From Phocoena phocoena (lineage: Eukaryota > Chordata > Mammalia > Artiodactyla > Phocoenidae), in contig NC_089219.1 in assembly GCF_963924675.1 (NCBI RefSeq), positions 154,276,288 through 154,340,287 of the forward strand: a DNA stretch of 64,000 bases. The letters are read 5' to 3'. Both the position numbers and the translations under genes were made by a program. This document shows positions 46,601 to 61,200 of the stretch, piece after piece. The notes under the pieces were generated by a model, which saw only the letters and a list, made by a program, of their open reading frames with translations, was not told the DNA's origin and searched no databases. The stretch's first letter is position 1. Every line of letters starts with the position of its first letter.

Positions 46601-47852
46601 CGGGAGGCAGAAGCCCTGACAATGAACCTATGGGCAACACACATCCTTCCGAGGCGTGAGTTTCCATTCGACTCCTGTTTTCCCCAGACCCCCATTTACG
46701 TCATCAGCAGGCAGAAGCTCTGACATGAACCTATGGACACCACACCTCCTTCCCAAGGTGTCATTTTCCACTGTGCTCCTGTTTTTTCCAGGCCCCATTT
46801 TATGGCCTCATGTGGCAGAAGCTCTGAGACTGAAACTATGGACAACAGACTACCTTCCCAGGCTGTCATTTTCCATTCGGCTCCTGTTTTCCTGACCCCC
46901 CCCATTTAGGGTTTCAGCCATCATCGGTACTTCAGCAGGTAGCAGCTCTGACACTGTACCTATGGACACAACACCTACATCTCAGGCTGTCATCTTCCAT
47001 TCGGCTCCTGTTTTTCCTAACCCTCCATTTACGGCTTCAGCAGGCAGAAGCTCTGACACTGAAACTATGAACATCACACCACCTTCCAAGGCTGTCATTT
47101 TCGTTTGGTCTGTTGTTTTTTCCAGGGCTCCATTTATGGCCTCAAGAGCCAGAAGCTCTGACACTGTAACTATGGACACCACACTTCATTTCCAGGCCGT
47201 CATTTTCCATTCGGGTCCTGTTTCCCCAAACCATGATTTACGGCCTCAGCAGGCAGAAGCTGTGCCACTGAACCTATGGACACCACCATTCCTTCCCAGG
47301 CTGTCATTTTCCATTCTGCTCCTGGTTTCCTCAGCCCCCCTTTTATGAATACAGCCGTCACGGGTACTTCAACAGACTGAAGCTCTAACACTGAAACTAT
47401 GGACAAAAGACTTCCATCCCAGGCTGTTATTTTCCATTTGGCTCCTGTTTTCCTCAGCCCCCCTCTTACTGATTCAGCCGTCATGGGTACTTCAACAGGT
47501 TGAAACTCTGACACTGAACCTCTGGACAACACAACTCCTTGCCAGGCTGTCATTTTTCATTGGCTGCTGTTTTCCCCAAACCCTCATTTAGGGCTCCAGA
47601 ATGCAGAAGCAATGACTCCGAACCTATGGACACCACGACTCCATACCAGGCTGTCATTTTCCATTCTGCTCCTGTTTTCCTCAGCCCTCCTTTTACGGAT
47701 TCAGCAGTCATGGGTACTTCAACAGGTTGAAGTTCTGACACTGAACCTATGGACAACACACCTCCTTGTCAGGCTGTCATTTTCAATTCGGCTCCTGTTT
47801 CCCCTTCCCCCTATTTTCGGCTACAACAGGCAGAAACTCTGACACTGAACCT
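43617..47852 (+). repeat. POM121-derived tandem repeat, irregular monomers (right block)
   Basis: About 40 monomers of the same 105/123-bp types as at 35271-37817, head to tail on the same strand. Monomers differ widely. Several multi-monomer segments are copies of the left block in the same order (for example 45290-45620 with 35820-36150, and 44820-45110 with 37180-37480), showing that larger units were once duplicated and then decayed. Single-base indels break all reading frames after a few units; the frames on the opposite strand are equally long. Confidence 0.93.
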
Positions 47853-50461
47853 GTGGACAACACAACTCCTTCCCAGGCTGTCATTTTCCATTCGGCTCCT
47901 CTTTGTCTCAACCCCAATTTAGGGTTTCAGCCGACATGGGTACTACAGCACGTAGCAACTGTGACACTGAACCTATGGACAACACACCTCCTTCCTAGCG
48001 TGTCATTTTTCATGTGGCACCTGGTTTCCCAAGCCTCACACTTACGGCTTCAGCAGGCTGAAGCTCTGACACTGAATCTATGGGCACCACACCTTGTTCC
48101 CAGGCTGACATTTTCCATTCGGTTCCTGTTTTCCCCAACCCCCCTTTACAGCTTCAGCAGGCGGAAGCTCTGACACTAAACCCATAAACAAAACACCTCG
48201 TTCCCAGGCTGTCATTTTCCTTTCGGCTCCTGTATTTCCGAGCCTCCAATTTACATCGTAAGAAGGCAGAATCTGTGACACTGGACCTATGGACAACACA
48301 CAACCTTCCCAGGCTGTCATTTTCCATTCGGCTCCGGTTTTCGCCAGCTCCCCATTTACGGCTTCAGAATGCAGAAGCTCTGACACTGAAAAAAATATGG
48401 ACAAAACAACTCCTTCCCAGGCTGTCATTTTCCATTCGGCTCCTGTTTTCCCCAGCCCACTTTTTACATCATAAAGAGGCAGAAGAGTGACACAGAACCT
48501 GTGGACAGCACAACTCCTTCCCAGGCTGTCATTTTCCATTCGTCTCCTGAATTTTCCATCCCCCCATTTTCCACTTCAACAGGCAGAAGCTCTGACACTG
48601 AACCTGTGGACAACACACCTCGTTCCCAGTGTGTCATTTTTAATTTGACGCCTATTTTCCCCAGCCCCACACTTAAGGATTCAGCAGGCAGAAGCTCTCA
48701 TACTGAATCTATGGACACCACACCTCTTTCGCAGGCTGTCCTTTTCCATTCGACTGCTGTTTTCCTCAGCCCCCCATTTACAGCTTCAGCAGGCAGAAGC
48801 TCTCTTAGTGAATCGATTGACAACACACCTCCTTCCCAGGTTGTCACTTTCCATTGGGCTCCTGTTATCCCAGCCCCCCATTTACGGCTTCAGTAGGCAG
48901 CAGCTCTGATACTGAATCTATGGACACCACACTTCCTTCCCAGGCTGCCATTTTCCATTAGGCTCCTGTTTTCCCCACCACCCCATTTACAGCTTCAGCA
49001 GGCAGAAGCATTGACACTGAACCTATGGGCAACACACCGCCTTCCCAGGCTGTCATTTTCCATTCGGTTCCTGTTTTCCTCAACCCCCATTTAGGGCTGC
49101 AGCCGTCATGGGTACTACAGCAGGTAGCAACTCGGACACTGAACATATGAACACCACACCTCCATCTCAGGCAGTCATTTTCTATTTGGCTCCTGTTTTC
49201 CCAACCCCCATTGATGGAATCAGCAGGCAAAAGGTCTGACACTGAACCTATGGACAACACTCCTCCTTCCCAGGGTGTTATTTTTCATTTGACACCCGGT
49301 TTCACTAGCCTCACACTTATGGCTTCAGCAGGCAGAAGCTATGACACTGAACCTATGGACAACACACCTCCTTCCCAGGCTGTCATTTTCCATTTGACAC
49401 CCGGTTTCACAAGCCTCAGACTTACAGCTTCAGCAGGCAGAAGCTACGACACTGAATCGATGGACACCACACCTCGTTCCGTTCCCAGGCTGTCCTTTTC
49501 CATTGGGCTCCTGTTTTCTCCAGGCCCCCATTTACGGCCTCAAGTGGCAGAAGCTCTGACACTGAAACTATGGAAAACACACCTCCTTCCCAGGCTGTCA
49601 TTTTCCATTTGGCTCCTGTTTTCCCCAGCCACCCATTTACGGCTTCAGCAGGCAGAATATCTGATGCTGAAACTATGGACACAACACCTCCTTCTCAGGC
49701 TGACATTTTACATTCTGCTCCTGTTTTCCTCAGCCCCCCTTTTACGGATTCAGCCATCATGGGTACTTCAACATGTTGAAGCTCTGACACTGAACCTACG
49801 GACAAAACACCTCTTTCCCAGGCTGTCACTTTCAATTCGGCTCCTGTTTTCCCCAGACCGCATTTACGGCTTTAGCAGGCAGAAGGTCTGACACTGAACC
49901 TATGAACATCACACCACCTTCCCAGGCTGTCATTTGCCATTCGGCTCTTGTTTTTTCCAGGCCCCCTTGTGTGGCCTCAAGAGACAATAAGCTCTGACAC
50001 TGAAACTATGGACAACACACTTCATTCCCAGGCTGTCATTTTCCATTCTGCTCCTGTTTTCCTCAGCCTCCCTTTTACAGATTCAGCCGTCATGGGTACT
50101 TCAACAGGTTGAAGCTCTGACACTGAACCTATGGACAACACACCGCCTTCTCAGGCTGTCATTTTCCATTCGGGTCCTGTTTTCCCCATCCCCCCATTGT
50201 TGGCTTCAACAGGTAGAAGCTCTGACACTGAAACTTTGGACACCACACCTCCTTCCCAGGCTGTCATTTTCCATTCGGCTTCTGTTTGCCTCAACCCCCA
50301 TTTAGGCCTTCAGCCGTCATGGGTACTACAGCAGGTAGCAACTGTGACACTGAACCTATGGACAACACACCTCCTTCTCAGGCTGTCATTTTCTATTCGG
50401 CTCCTGTTTCCCCTTTCCCCCCTTTTCGGCTACAACAGGCAGAAACTCTGACACTGAACCT
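47853..50461 (+). repeat. Higher-order repeat copy 1 (24 monomers, 2609 bp)
   Basis: Starts at 'gtggacaacacaactccttc' (monomer 1). I count 24 monomers, mean about 109 bp, before the same word recurs at 50462. Similarity to the later copies already begins less strictly near 47740. Private differences include 'gtccttttcc' at 49492 and 'agctacgacac' at 49441, and it shares 'ccagccccccattta' with copies 4 and 5. Confidence 0.95.
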
Positions 50462-53069
50462 GTGGACAACACAACTCCTTCCCAGGCTGTCATTTTCCAT
50501 TCGGCTCCTCTTTGTCTCAACCCCAATTTAGGGTTTCAGCCGACATGGGTACTACAGCACGTAGCAACTGTGACACTGAACCTATGGACAACACACCTCC
50601 TTCCTAGCGTGTCATTTTTCATGTGGCACCTGGTTTCCCAAGCCTCACACTTACGGCTTCAGCAGGCTGAAGCTCTGACACTGAATCTATGGGCACCACA
50701 CCTTGTTCCCAGGCTGACATTTTCCATTCGGTTCCTGTTTTCCCCAACCCCCCTTTACAGCTTCAGCAGGCGGAAGCTCTGACACTAAACCCATAAACAA
50801 AACACCTCGTTCCCAGGCTGTCATTTTCCTTTCGGCTCCTGTATTTCCGAGCCTCCAATTTACATCGTAAGAAGGCAGAATCTGTGACACTGGACCTATG
50901 GACAACACACAACCTTCCCAGGCTGTCATTTTCCATTCGGCTCCGGTTTTCGCCAGCTCCCCATTTACGGCTTCAGAATGCAGAAGCTCTGACACTGAAA
51001 AAAATATGGACAAAACAACTCCTTCCCAGGCTGTCATTTTCCATTCGGCTCCTGTTTTCCCCAGCCCACCTTTTACATCATAAAGAGGCAGAAGAGTGAC
51101 ACAGAACCTGTGGACAGCACAACTCCTTCCCAGGCTGTCATTTTCCATTCGTCTCCTGAATTTTCCATCCCCCCATTTTCCACTTCAACAGGCAGAAGCT
51201 CTGACACTGAACCTGTGGACAACACACCTCGTTCCCAGTGTGTCATTTTTAATTTGACGCCTATTTTCCCCAGCCCCACACTTAAGGATTCAGCAGGCAG
51301 AAGCTCTCATACTGAATCTATGGACACCACACCTCTTTCGCAGGCTGTCCTTTTCCATTCGACTGCTGTTTTCCTCAGCCCCCCATTTACAGCTTCAGCA
51401 GGCAGAAGCTCTCTTAGTGAATCGATTGACAACACACCTCCTTCCCAGGTTGTCACTTTCCATTGGGCTCCTGTTATCCCAGGCCCCCATTTACGGCTTC
51501 AGTAGGCAGCAGCTCTGATACTGAATCTATGGACACCACACTTCCTTCCCAGGCTGTCATTTTCCATTAGGCTCCTGTTTTCCCCACCACCCCATTTATA
51601 GCTTCAGCAGGCAGAAGCATTGACACTGAACCTATGGGCAACACACCGCCTTCCCAGGCTGTCATTTTCCATTCGGTTCCTGTTTTCCTCAACCCCCATT
51701 TAGGGCTGCAGCCGTCATGGGTACTACAGCAGGTAGCAACTCGGACACTGAACATATGAACACCACACCTCCATCTCAGGCAGTCATTTTCTATTTGGCT
51801 CCTGTTTCCCAACCCCCATTGATGGCATCAGCAGGCAAAAGGTCTGACACTGAACCTATGGACAACACTCCTCCTTCCCAGGGTGTTATTTTTCATTTGA
51901 CACCCGGTTTCACTAGCCTCACACTTATGGCTTCAGCAGGCAGAAGCTATGACACTGAACCTATGGACAACACACCTCCTTCCCAGGCTGTCATTTTCCA
52001 TTTGACACCCGGTTTCACAAGCCTCAGACTTACAGCTTCAGCAGGCAGAAGCTATGACACTGAATCGATGGACACCACACCTCGTTCCGTTCCCAGGCTG
52101 TCATTTTCCATTGGGCTCCTGTTTTCTCCAGGCCCCCATTTACGGCCTCAAGTGGCAGAAGCTCTGACACTGAAACTATGGAAAACACACCTCCTTCCCA
52201 GGCTGTCATTTTCCATTTGGCTCCTGTTTTCCCCAGCCACCCATTTACGGCTTCAGCAGGCAGAATATCTGATGCTGAAACTATGGACACAACACCTCCT
52301 TCTCAGGCTGACATTTTACATTCTGCTCCTGTTTTCCTCAGCCCCCCTTTTACGGATTCAGCCATCATGGGTACTTCAACATGTTGAAGCTCTGACACTG
52401 AACCTACGGACAAAACACCTCCTTCCCAGCCTGTCACTTTCAATTCGGCTCCTGTTTTCCCCAGACCGCATTTACGGCTTTAGCAGGCAGAAGGTCTGAC
52501 ACTGAACCTATGAACATCACACCACCTTCCCAGGCTGTCATTTGCCATTCGGCTCTTGTTTTTTCCAGGCCCCCTTGTGTGGCCTCAAGAGACAATAAGC
52601 TCTGACACTGAAACTATGGACAACACACTTCATTCCCAGGCTGTCATTTTCCATTCTGCTCCTGTTTTCCTCAGCCTCCCTTTTACAGATTCAGCCGTCA
52701 TGGGTACTTCAACAGGTTGAAGCTCTGACACTGAACCTATGGACAACACACCGCCTTCTCAGGCTGTCATTTTCCATTCGGGTCCTGTTTTCCCCATCCC
52801 CCCATTGTTGGCTTCAACAGGTAGAAGCTCTGACACTGAAACTTTGGACACCACACCTCCTTCCCAGGCTGTCATTTTCCATTCGGCTTCTGTTTGTCTC
52901 AACCCCCATTTAGGCCTTCAGCCGTCATGGGTACTACAGCAGGTAGCAACTGTGACACTGAACCTATGGACAACACACCTCCTTCTCAGGCTGTCATTTT
53001 CTATTCGGCTCCTGTTTCCCCTTTCCCCCCTTTTCGGCTACAACAGGCAGAAACTCTGACACTGAACCT
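50462..53069 (+). repeat. Higher-order repeat copy 2 (2608 bp)
   Basis: Same 24-monomer order as copy 1. One base shorter than the 2609-bp form because 'cctgtttcccaacc' has one T fewer near 51806, a change shared with copy 3. It also shares 'ccaggcccccattta' with copies 3 and 6. Confidence 0.95.
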
Positions 53070-55674
53070 GTGGACAACACAACTCCTTCCCAGGCTGTCA
53101 TTTTCCATTCGGCTCCTCTTTGTCTCAACCCCAATTTAGGGTTTCAGCCGACATGGGTACTACAGCACGTAGCAACTGTGACACTGAACCTATGGACAAC
53201 ACACCTCCTTCCTAGCGTGTCATTTTTCATGTGGCACCTGGTTTCCCAAGCCTCACACTTACGGCTTCAGCAGGCTGAAGCTCTGACACTGAATCTATGG
53301 GCACCACACCTTGTTCCCAGGCTGACATTTTCCATTCGGTTCCTGTTTTCCCCAACCCCCCTTTACAGCTTCAGCAGGCGGAAGCTCTGACACTAAACCC
53401 ATAAACAAAACACCTCGTTCCCAGGCTATTTTCCTTTCGGCTCCTGTATTTCCGAGCCTCCAATTTACATCGTAAGAAGGCAGAATCTGTGACACTGGAC
53501 CTATGGACAACACACAACCTTCCCAGGCTGTCATTTTCCATTCGGCTCCGGTTTTCGCCAGCTCCCCATTTACGGCTTCAGAATGCAGAAGCTCTGACAC
53601 TGAAAAAAATATGGACAAAACAACTCCTTCCCAGGCTGTCATTTTCCATTCGGCTCCTGTTTTCCCCAGCCCACCTTTTACATCATAAAGAGGCAGAAGA
53701 GTGACACAGAACCTGTGGACAGCACAACTCCTTCCCAGGCTGTCATTTTCCATTCGTCTCCTGAATTTTCCATCCCCCCATTTTCCACTTCAACAGGCAG
53801 AAGCTCTGACACTGAACCTGTGGACAACACACCTCGTTCCCAGTGTGTCATTTTTAATTTGACGCCTATTTTCCCCAGCCCCACACTTAAGGATTCAGCA
53901 GGCAGAAGCTCTCATACTGAATCTATGGACACCACACCTCTTTCGCAGGCTGTCCTTTTCCATTCGACTGCTGTTTTCCTCAGCCCCCCATTTACAGCTT
54001 CAGCAGGCAGAAGCTCTCTTAGTGAATCGATTGACAACACACCTCCTTCCCAGGTTGTCACTTTCCATTGGGCTCCTGTTATCCCAGGCCCCCATTTACG
54101 GCTTCAGTAGGCAGCAGCTCTGATACTGAATCTATGGACACCACACTTCCTTCCCAGGCTGTCATTTTCCATTAGGCTCCTGTTTTCCCCACCACCCCAT
54201 TTATAGCTTCAGCAGGCAGAAGCATTGACACTGAACCTATGGGCAACACACCGCCTTCCCAGGCTGTCATTTTCCATTCGGTTCCTGTTTTCCTCAACCC
54301 CCATTTAGGGCTGCAGCCGTCATGGGTACTACAGCAGGTAGCAACTCGGACACTGAACATATGAACACCACACCTCCATCTCAGGCAGTCATTTTCTATT
54401 TGGCTCCTGTTTCCCAACCCCCATTGATGGCATCAGCAGGCAAAAGGTCTGACACTGAACCTATGGACAACACTCCTCCTTCCCAGGGTGTTATTTTTCA
54501 TTTGACACCCGGTTTCACTAGCCTCACACTTATGGCTTCAGCAGGCAGAAGCTATGACACTGAACCTATGGACAACACACCTCCTTCCCAGGCTGTCATT
54601 TTCCATTTGACACCCGGTTTCACAAGCCTCAGACTTACAGCTTCAGCAGGCAGAAGCTATGACACTGAATCGATGGACACCACACCTCGTTCCGTTCCCA
54701 GGCTGTCATTTTCCATTGGGCTCCTGTTTTCTCCAGGCCCCCATTTACGGCCTCAAGTGGCAGAAGCTCTGACACTGAAACTATGGAAAACACACCTCCT
54801 TCCCAGGCTGTCATTTTCCATTTGGCTCCTGTTTTCCCCAGCCACCCATTTACGGCTTCAGCAGGCAGAATATCTGATGCTGAAACTATGGACACAACAC
54901 CTCCTTCTCAGGCTGACATTTTACATTCTGCTCCTGTTTTCCTCAGCCCCCCTTTTACGGATTCAGCCATCATGGGTACTTCAACATGTTGAAGCTCTGA
55001 CACTGAACCTACGGACAAAACACCTCCTTCCCAGCCTGTCACTTTCAATTCGGCTCCTGTTTTCCCCAGACCGCATTTACGGCTTTAGCAGGCAGAAGGT
55101 CTGACACTGAACCTATGAACATCACACCACCTTCCCAGGCTGTCATTTGCCATTCGGCTCTTGTTTTTTCCAGGCCCCCTTGTGTGGCCTCAAGAGACAA
55201 TAAGCTCTGACACTGAAACTATGGACAACACACTTCATTCCCAGGCTGTCATTTTCCATTCTGCTCCTGTTTTCCTCAGCCTCCCTTTTACAGATTCAGC
55301 CGTCATGGGTACTTCAACAGGTTGAAGCTCTGACACTGAACCTATGGACAACACACCGCCTTCTCAGGCTGTCATTTTCCATTCGGGTCCTGTTTTCCCC
55401 ATCCCCCCATTGTTGGCTTCAACAGGTAGAAGCTCTGACACTGAAACTTTGGACACCACACCTCCTTCCCAGGCTGTCATTTTCCATTCGGCTTCTGTTT
55501 GCCTCAACCCCCATTTAGGCCTTCAGCCGTCATGGGTACTACAGCAGGTAGCAACTGTGACACTGAACCTATGGACAACACACCTCCTTCTCAGGCTGTC
55601 ATTTTCTATTCGGCTCCTGTTTCCCCTTTCCCCCCTTTTCGGCTACAACAGGCAGAAACTCTGACACTGAACCT
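53070..55674 (+). repeat. Higher-order repeat copy 3 (2605 bp)
   Basis: Nearly identical to copy 2. It additionally lacks three bases (a GTC) in 'cccaggctattttcctttcg' near 53424, which accounts for its 2605-bp length together with the shared 1-bp loss. Confidence 0.95.
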
Positions 55675-58283
55675 GTGGACAACACAACTCCTTCCCAGGC
55701 TGTCATTTTCCATTCGGCTCCTCTTTGTCTCAACCCCAATTTAGGGTTTCAGCCAACATGGGTACTACAGCACGTAGCAACTGTGACACTGAACCTATGG
55801 ACAACACACCTCCTTCCTAGCATGTCATTTTTCATGTGGCACCTGGTTTCCCAAGCCTCACACTTACGGCTTCAGCAGGCTGAAGCTCTGACACTGAATC
55901 TATGGGCACCACACCTTGTTCCCAGGCTGACATTTTCCATTCGGTTCCTGTTTTCCCCAACCCCCCTTTACAGCTTCAGCAGGCGGAAGCTCTGACACTA
56001 AACCCATAAACAAAACACCTCGTTCCCAGGCTGTCATTTTCCTTTCGGCTCCTGTATTTCCGAGCCTCCAATTTACATCGTAAGAAGGCAGAATCTGTGA
56101 CACTGGACCTATGGACAACACACAACCTTCCCAGGCTGTCATTTTCCATTCGGCTCCGGTTTTCGCCAGCTCCCCATTTACGGCTTCAGAATGCAGAAGC
56201 TCTGACACTGAAAAAAATATGGACAAAACAACTCCTTCCCAGGCTGTCATTTTCCATTCGGCTCCTGTTTTCCCCAGCCCACCTTTTACATCATAAAGAG
56301 GCAGAAGAGTGACACAGAACCTGTGGACAGCACAACTCCTTCCCAGGCTGTCATTTTCCATTCGTCTCCTGAATTTTCCATCCCCCCATTTTCCACTTCA
56401 ACAGGCAGAAGCTCTGACACTGAACCTGTGGACAACACACCTCGTTCCCAGTGTGTCATTTTTAATTTGACGCCTATTTTCCCCAGCCCCACACTTAAGG
56501 ATTCAGCAGGCAGAAGCTCTCATACTGAATCTATGGACACCACACCTCTTTCGCAGGCTGTCCTTTTCCATTCGACTGCTGTTTTCCTCAGCCCCCCATT
56601 TACAGCTTCAGCAGGCAGAAGCTCTCTTAGTGAATCGATTGACAACACACCTCCTTCCCAGGTTGTCACTTTCCATTGGGCTCCTGTTATCCCAGCCCCC
56701 CATTTACGGCTTCAGTAGGCAGCAGCTCTGATACTGAATCTATGGACACCACACTTCCTTCCCAGGCTGCCATTTTCCATTAGGCTCCTGTTTTCCCCAC
56801 CACCCCATTTACAGCTTCAGCAGGCAGAAGCATTGACACTGAACCTATGGGCAACACACCGCCTTCCCAGGCTGTCATTTTCCATTCGGTTCCTGTTTTC
56901 CTCAACCCCCATTTAGGGCTGCAGCCGTCATGGGTACTACAGCAGGTAGCAACTCGGACACTGAACATATGAACACCACACCTCCATCTCAGGCAGTCAT
57001 TTTCTATTTGGCTCCTGTTTTCCCAACCCCCATTGATGGCATCAGCAGGCAAAAGGTCTGACACTGAACCTATGGACAACACTCCTCCTTCCCAGGGTGT
57101 TATTTTTCATTTGACACCCGGTTTCACTAGCCTCACACTTATGGCTTCAGCAGGCAGAAGCTATGACACTGAACCTATGGACAACACACCTCCTTCTCAG
57201 GCTGTCATTTTCCATTTGACACCCGGTTTCACAAGCCTCAGACTTACAGCTTCAGCAGGCAGAAGCTATGACACTGAATCGATGGACACCACACCTCGTT
57301 CCGTTCCCAGGCTGTCATTTTCCATTGGGCTCCTGTTTTCTCCAGGCCCCCATTTACGGCCTCACGTGGCAGAAGCTCTGACACTGAAACTATGGAAAAC
57401 ACACCTCCTTCCCAGGCTGTCATTTTCCATTTGGCTCCTGTTTTCCCCAGCCACCCATTTACGGCTTCAGCAGGCAGAATATCTGATGCTGAAACTATGG
57501 ACACAACACCTCCTTCTCAGGCTGACATTTTACATTCTGCTCCTGTTTTCCTCAGCCCCCCTTTTACGGATTCAGCCATCATGGGTACTTCAACATGTTG
57601 AAGCTCTGACACTGAACCTACGGACAAAACACCTCCTTCCCAGCCTGTCACTTTCAATTCGGCTCCTGTTTTCCCCAGACCGCATTTACGGCTTTAGCAG
57701 GCAGAAGGTCTGACACTGAACCTATGAACATCACACCACCTTCCCAGGCTGTCATTTGCCATTTGGCTCTTGTTTTTTCCAGGCCCCCTTGTGTGGCCTC
57801 AAGAGACAATAAGCTCTGACACTGAAACTATGGACAACACACTTCATTCCCAGGCTGTCATTTTCCATTCTGCTCCTGTTTTCCTCAGCCTCCCTTTTAC
57901 AGATTCAGCCGTCATGGGTACTTCAACAGGTTGAAGCTCTGACACTGAACCTATGGACAACACACCGCCTTCTCAGGCTGTCATTTTCCATTCGGGTCCT
58001 GTTTTCCCCATCCCCCCATTGTTGGCTTCAACAGGTAGAAGCTCTGACACTGAAACTTTGGACACCACACCTCCTTCCCAGGCTGTCATTTTCCATTCGG
58101 CTTCTGTTTGCCTCAACCCCCATTTAGGCCTTCAGCCGTCATGGGTACTACAGCAGGTAGCAACTGTGACACTGAACCTATGGACAACACACCTCCTTCT
58201 CAGGCTGTCATTTTCTATTCGGCTCCTGTTTCCCCTTTCCCCCCTTTTCGGCTACAACAGGCAGAAACTCTGACACTGAACCT
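55675..58283 (+). repeat. Higher-order repeat copy 4 (2609 bp)
   Basis: Full 24-monomer copy. Private changes include 'cctcacgtggcag' near 57361 and 'tttgccatttggctc' near 57756. It shares 'ggctgccattttcc' (56766) with copy 1. Confidence 0.95.
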
Positions 58284-61200
58284 GTGGACAACACAACTCC
58301 TTCCCAGGCTGTCATTTTCCATTCGGCTCCTCTTTGTCTCAACCCCAATTTAGGGTTTCAGCCGACATGGGTACTACAGCACGTAGCAACTGTGACACTG
58401 AACCTATGGACAACACACCTCCTTCCTAGCGTGTCATTTTTCATGTGGCACCTGGTTTCCCAAGCCTCACACTTACGGCTTCAGCAGGCTGAAGCTCTGA
58501 CACTGAATCTATGGGCACCACACCTTGTTCCCAGGCTGACATTTTCCATTCGGTTCCTGTTTTCCCCAACCCCCCTTTACAGCTTCAGCAGGCGGAAGCT
58601 CTGACACTAAACCCATAAACAAAACACCTCGTTCCCAGGCTGTCATTTTCCTTTCGGCTCCTGTATTTCCGAGCCTCCAATTTACATCGTAAGAAGGCAG
58701 AATCTGTGACACTGGACCTATGGACAACACACAACCTTCCCAGGCTGTCATTTTCCATTCGGCTCCGGTTTTCGCCAGCTCCCCATTTACGGCTTCAGAA
58801 TGCAGAAGCTCTGACACTGAAAAAAATATGGACAAAACAACTCCTTCCCAGGCTGTCATTTTCCATTCGGCTCCTGTTTTCCCCAGCCCACCTTTTACAT
58901 CATAAAGAGGCAGAAGAGTGACACAGAACCTGTGGACAGCACAACTCCTTCCCAGGCTGTCATTTTCCATTCGTCTCCTGAATTTTCCATCCCCCCATTT
59001 TCCACTTCAACAGGCAGAAGCTCTGACACTGAACCTGTGGACAACACACCTCGTTCCCAGTGTGTCATTTTTAATTTGACGCCTATTTTCCCCAGCCCCA
59101 CACTTAAGGATTCAGCAGGCAGAAGCTCTCATACTGAATCTATGGACACCACACCTCTTTCGCAGGCTGTCCTTTTCCATTCGACTGCTGTTTTCCTCAG
59201 CCCCCCATTTACAGCTTCAGCAGGCAGAAGCTCTCTTAGTGAATCGATTGACAACACACCTCCTTCCCAGGTTGTCACTTTCCATTGGGCTCCTGTTATC
59301 CCAGCCCCCCATTTACGGCTTCAGTAGGCAGCAGCTCTGATACTGAATCTATGGACACCACACTTCCTTCCCAGGCTGTCATTTTCCATTAGGCTCCTGT
59401 TTTCCCCACCACCCCATTTATAGCTTCAGCAGGCAGAAGCATTGACACTGAACCTATGGGCAACACACCGCCTTCCCAGGCTGTCATTTTCCATTCGGTT
59501 CCTGTTTTCCTCAACCCCCATTTAGGGCTGCAGCCGTCATGGGTACTACAGCAGGTAGCAACTCGGACACTGAACATATGAACACCACACCTCCATCTCA
59601 GGCAGTCATTTTCTATTTGGCTCCTGTTTTCCCAACCCCCATTGATGGCATCAGCAGGCAAAAGGTCTGACACTGAACCTATGGACAACACTCCTCCTTC
59701 CCAGGGTGTTATTTTTCATTTGACACCCGGTTTCACTAGCCTCACACTTATGGCTTCAGCAGGCAGAAGCTATGACACTGAACCTATGGACAACACACCT
59801 CCTTCTCAGGCTGTCATTTTCCATTTGACACCCGGTTTCACAAGCCTCAGACTTACAGCTTCAGCAGGCAGAAGCTATGACACTGAATCGATGGACACCA
59901 CACCTCGTTCCGTTCCCAGGCTGTCATTTTCCATTGGGCTCCTGTTTTCTCCAGGCCCCCATTTACGGCCTCAAGTGGCAGAAGCTCTGACACTGAAACT
60001 ATGGAAAACACACCTCCTTCCCAGGCTGTCATTTTCCATTTGGCTCCTGTTTTCCCCAGCCACCCATTTACGGCTTCAGCAGGCAGAATATCTGATGCTG
60101 AAACTATGGACACAACACCACCTTCTCAGGCTGACATTTTACATTCTGCTCCTGTTTTCCTCAGCCCCCCTTTTACGGATTCAGCCATCATGGGTACTTC
60201 AACATGTTGAAGCTCTGACACTGAACCTACGGACAAAACACCTCCTTCCCAGCCTGTCACTTTCAATTCGGCTCCTGTTTTCCCCAGACCGCATTTACGG
60301 CTTTAGCAGGCAGAAGGTCTGACACTGAACCTATGAACATCACACCACCTTCCCAGGCTGTCATTTGCCATTCGGCTCTTGTTTTTTCCAGGCCCCCTTG
60401 TGTGGCCTCAGGAGACAATAAGCTCTGACACTGAAACTATGGACAACACACTTCATTCCCAGGCTGTCATTTTCCATTCTGCTCCTGTTTTCCTCAGCCT
60501 CCCTTTTACAGATTCAGCCGTCATGGGTACTTCAACAGGTTGAAGCTCTGACACTGAACCTATGGACAACACACCGCCTTCTCAGGCTGTCATTTTCCAT
60601 TCGGGTCCTGTTTTCCCCATCCCCCCATTGTTGGCTTCAACAGTTAGAAGCTCTGACACTGAAACTTTGGACACCACACCTCCTTCCCAGGCTGTCATTT
60701 TCCATTCGGCTTCTGTTTGCCTCAACCCCCATTTAGGCCTTCAGCCGTCATGGGTACTACAGCAGGTAGCAACTGTGACACTGAACCTATGGACAACACA
60801 CCTCCTTCTCAGGCTGTCATTTTCTATTCGGCTCCTGTTTTCCCAACCCCCATTGATGGCATCAGCAGGCAAAAGGTCTGACACTGAACCTATGGACAAC
60901 ACACCTCCTTCCCAGGGTGTTATTTTTCATTTGACACCCGGTTTCACTAGCCTCACACTTATGGCTTCATCAGGCAGAAGCTATGACACTGAACCTATGG
61001 ACAACACACCTCCTTCCCAGGCTGTCATTTTCCATTTGACACCCGGTTTCACAAGCCTCAGACTTACAGCTTCAGCAGGCAGAAGCTATGACACTGAATC
61101 GATGGACACCACACCTCGTTCCGTTCCCAGGCTGTCATTTTCCTTTGGGCTCCTGTTTTCTCCAGGCCCCCATTTACGGCCTCAAGTGGCAGAAGCTCTG

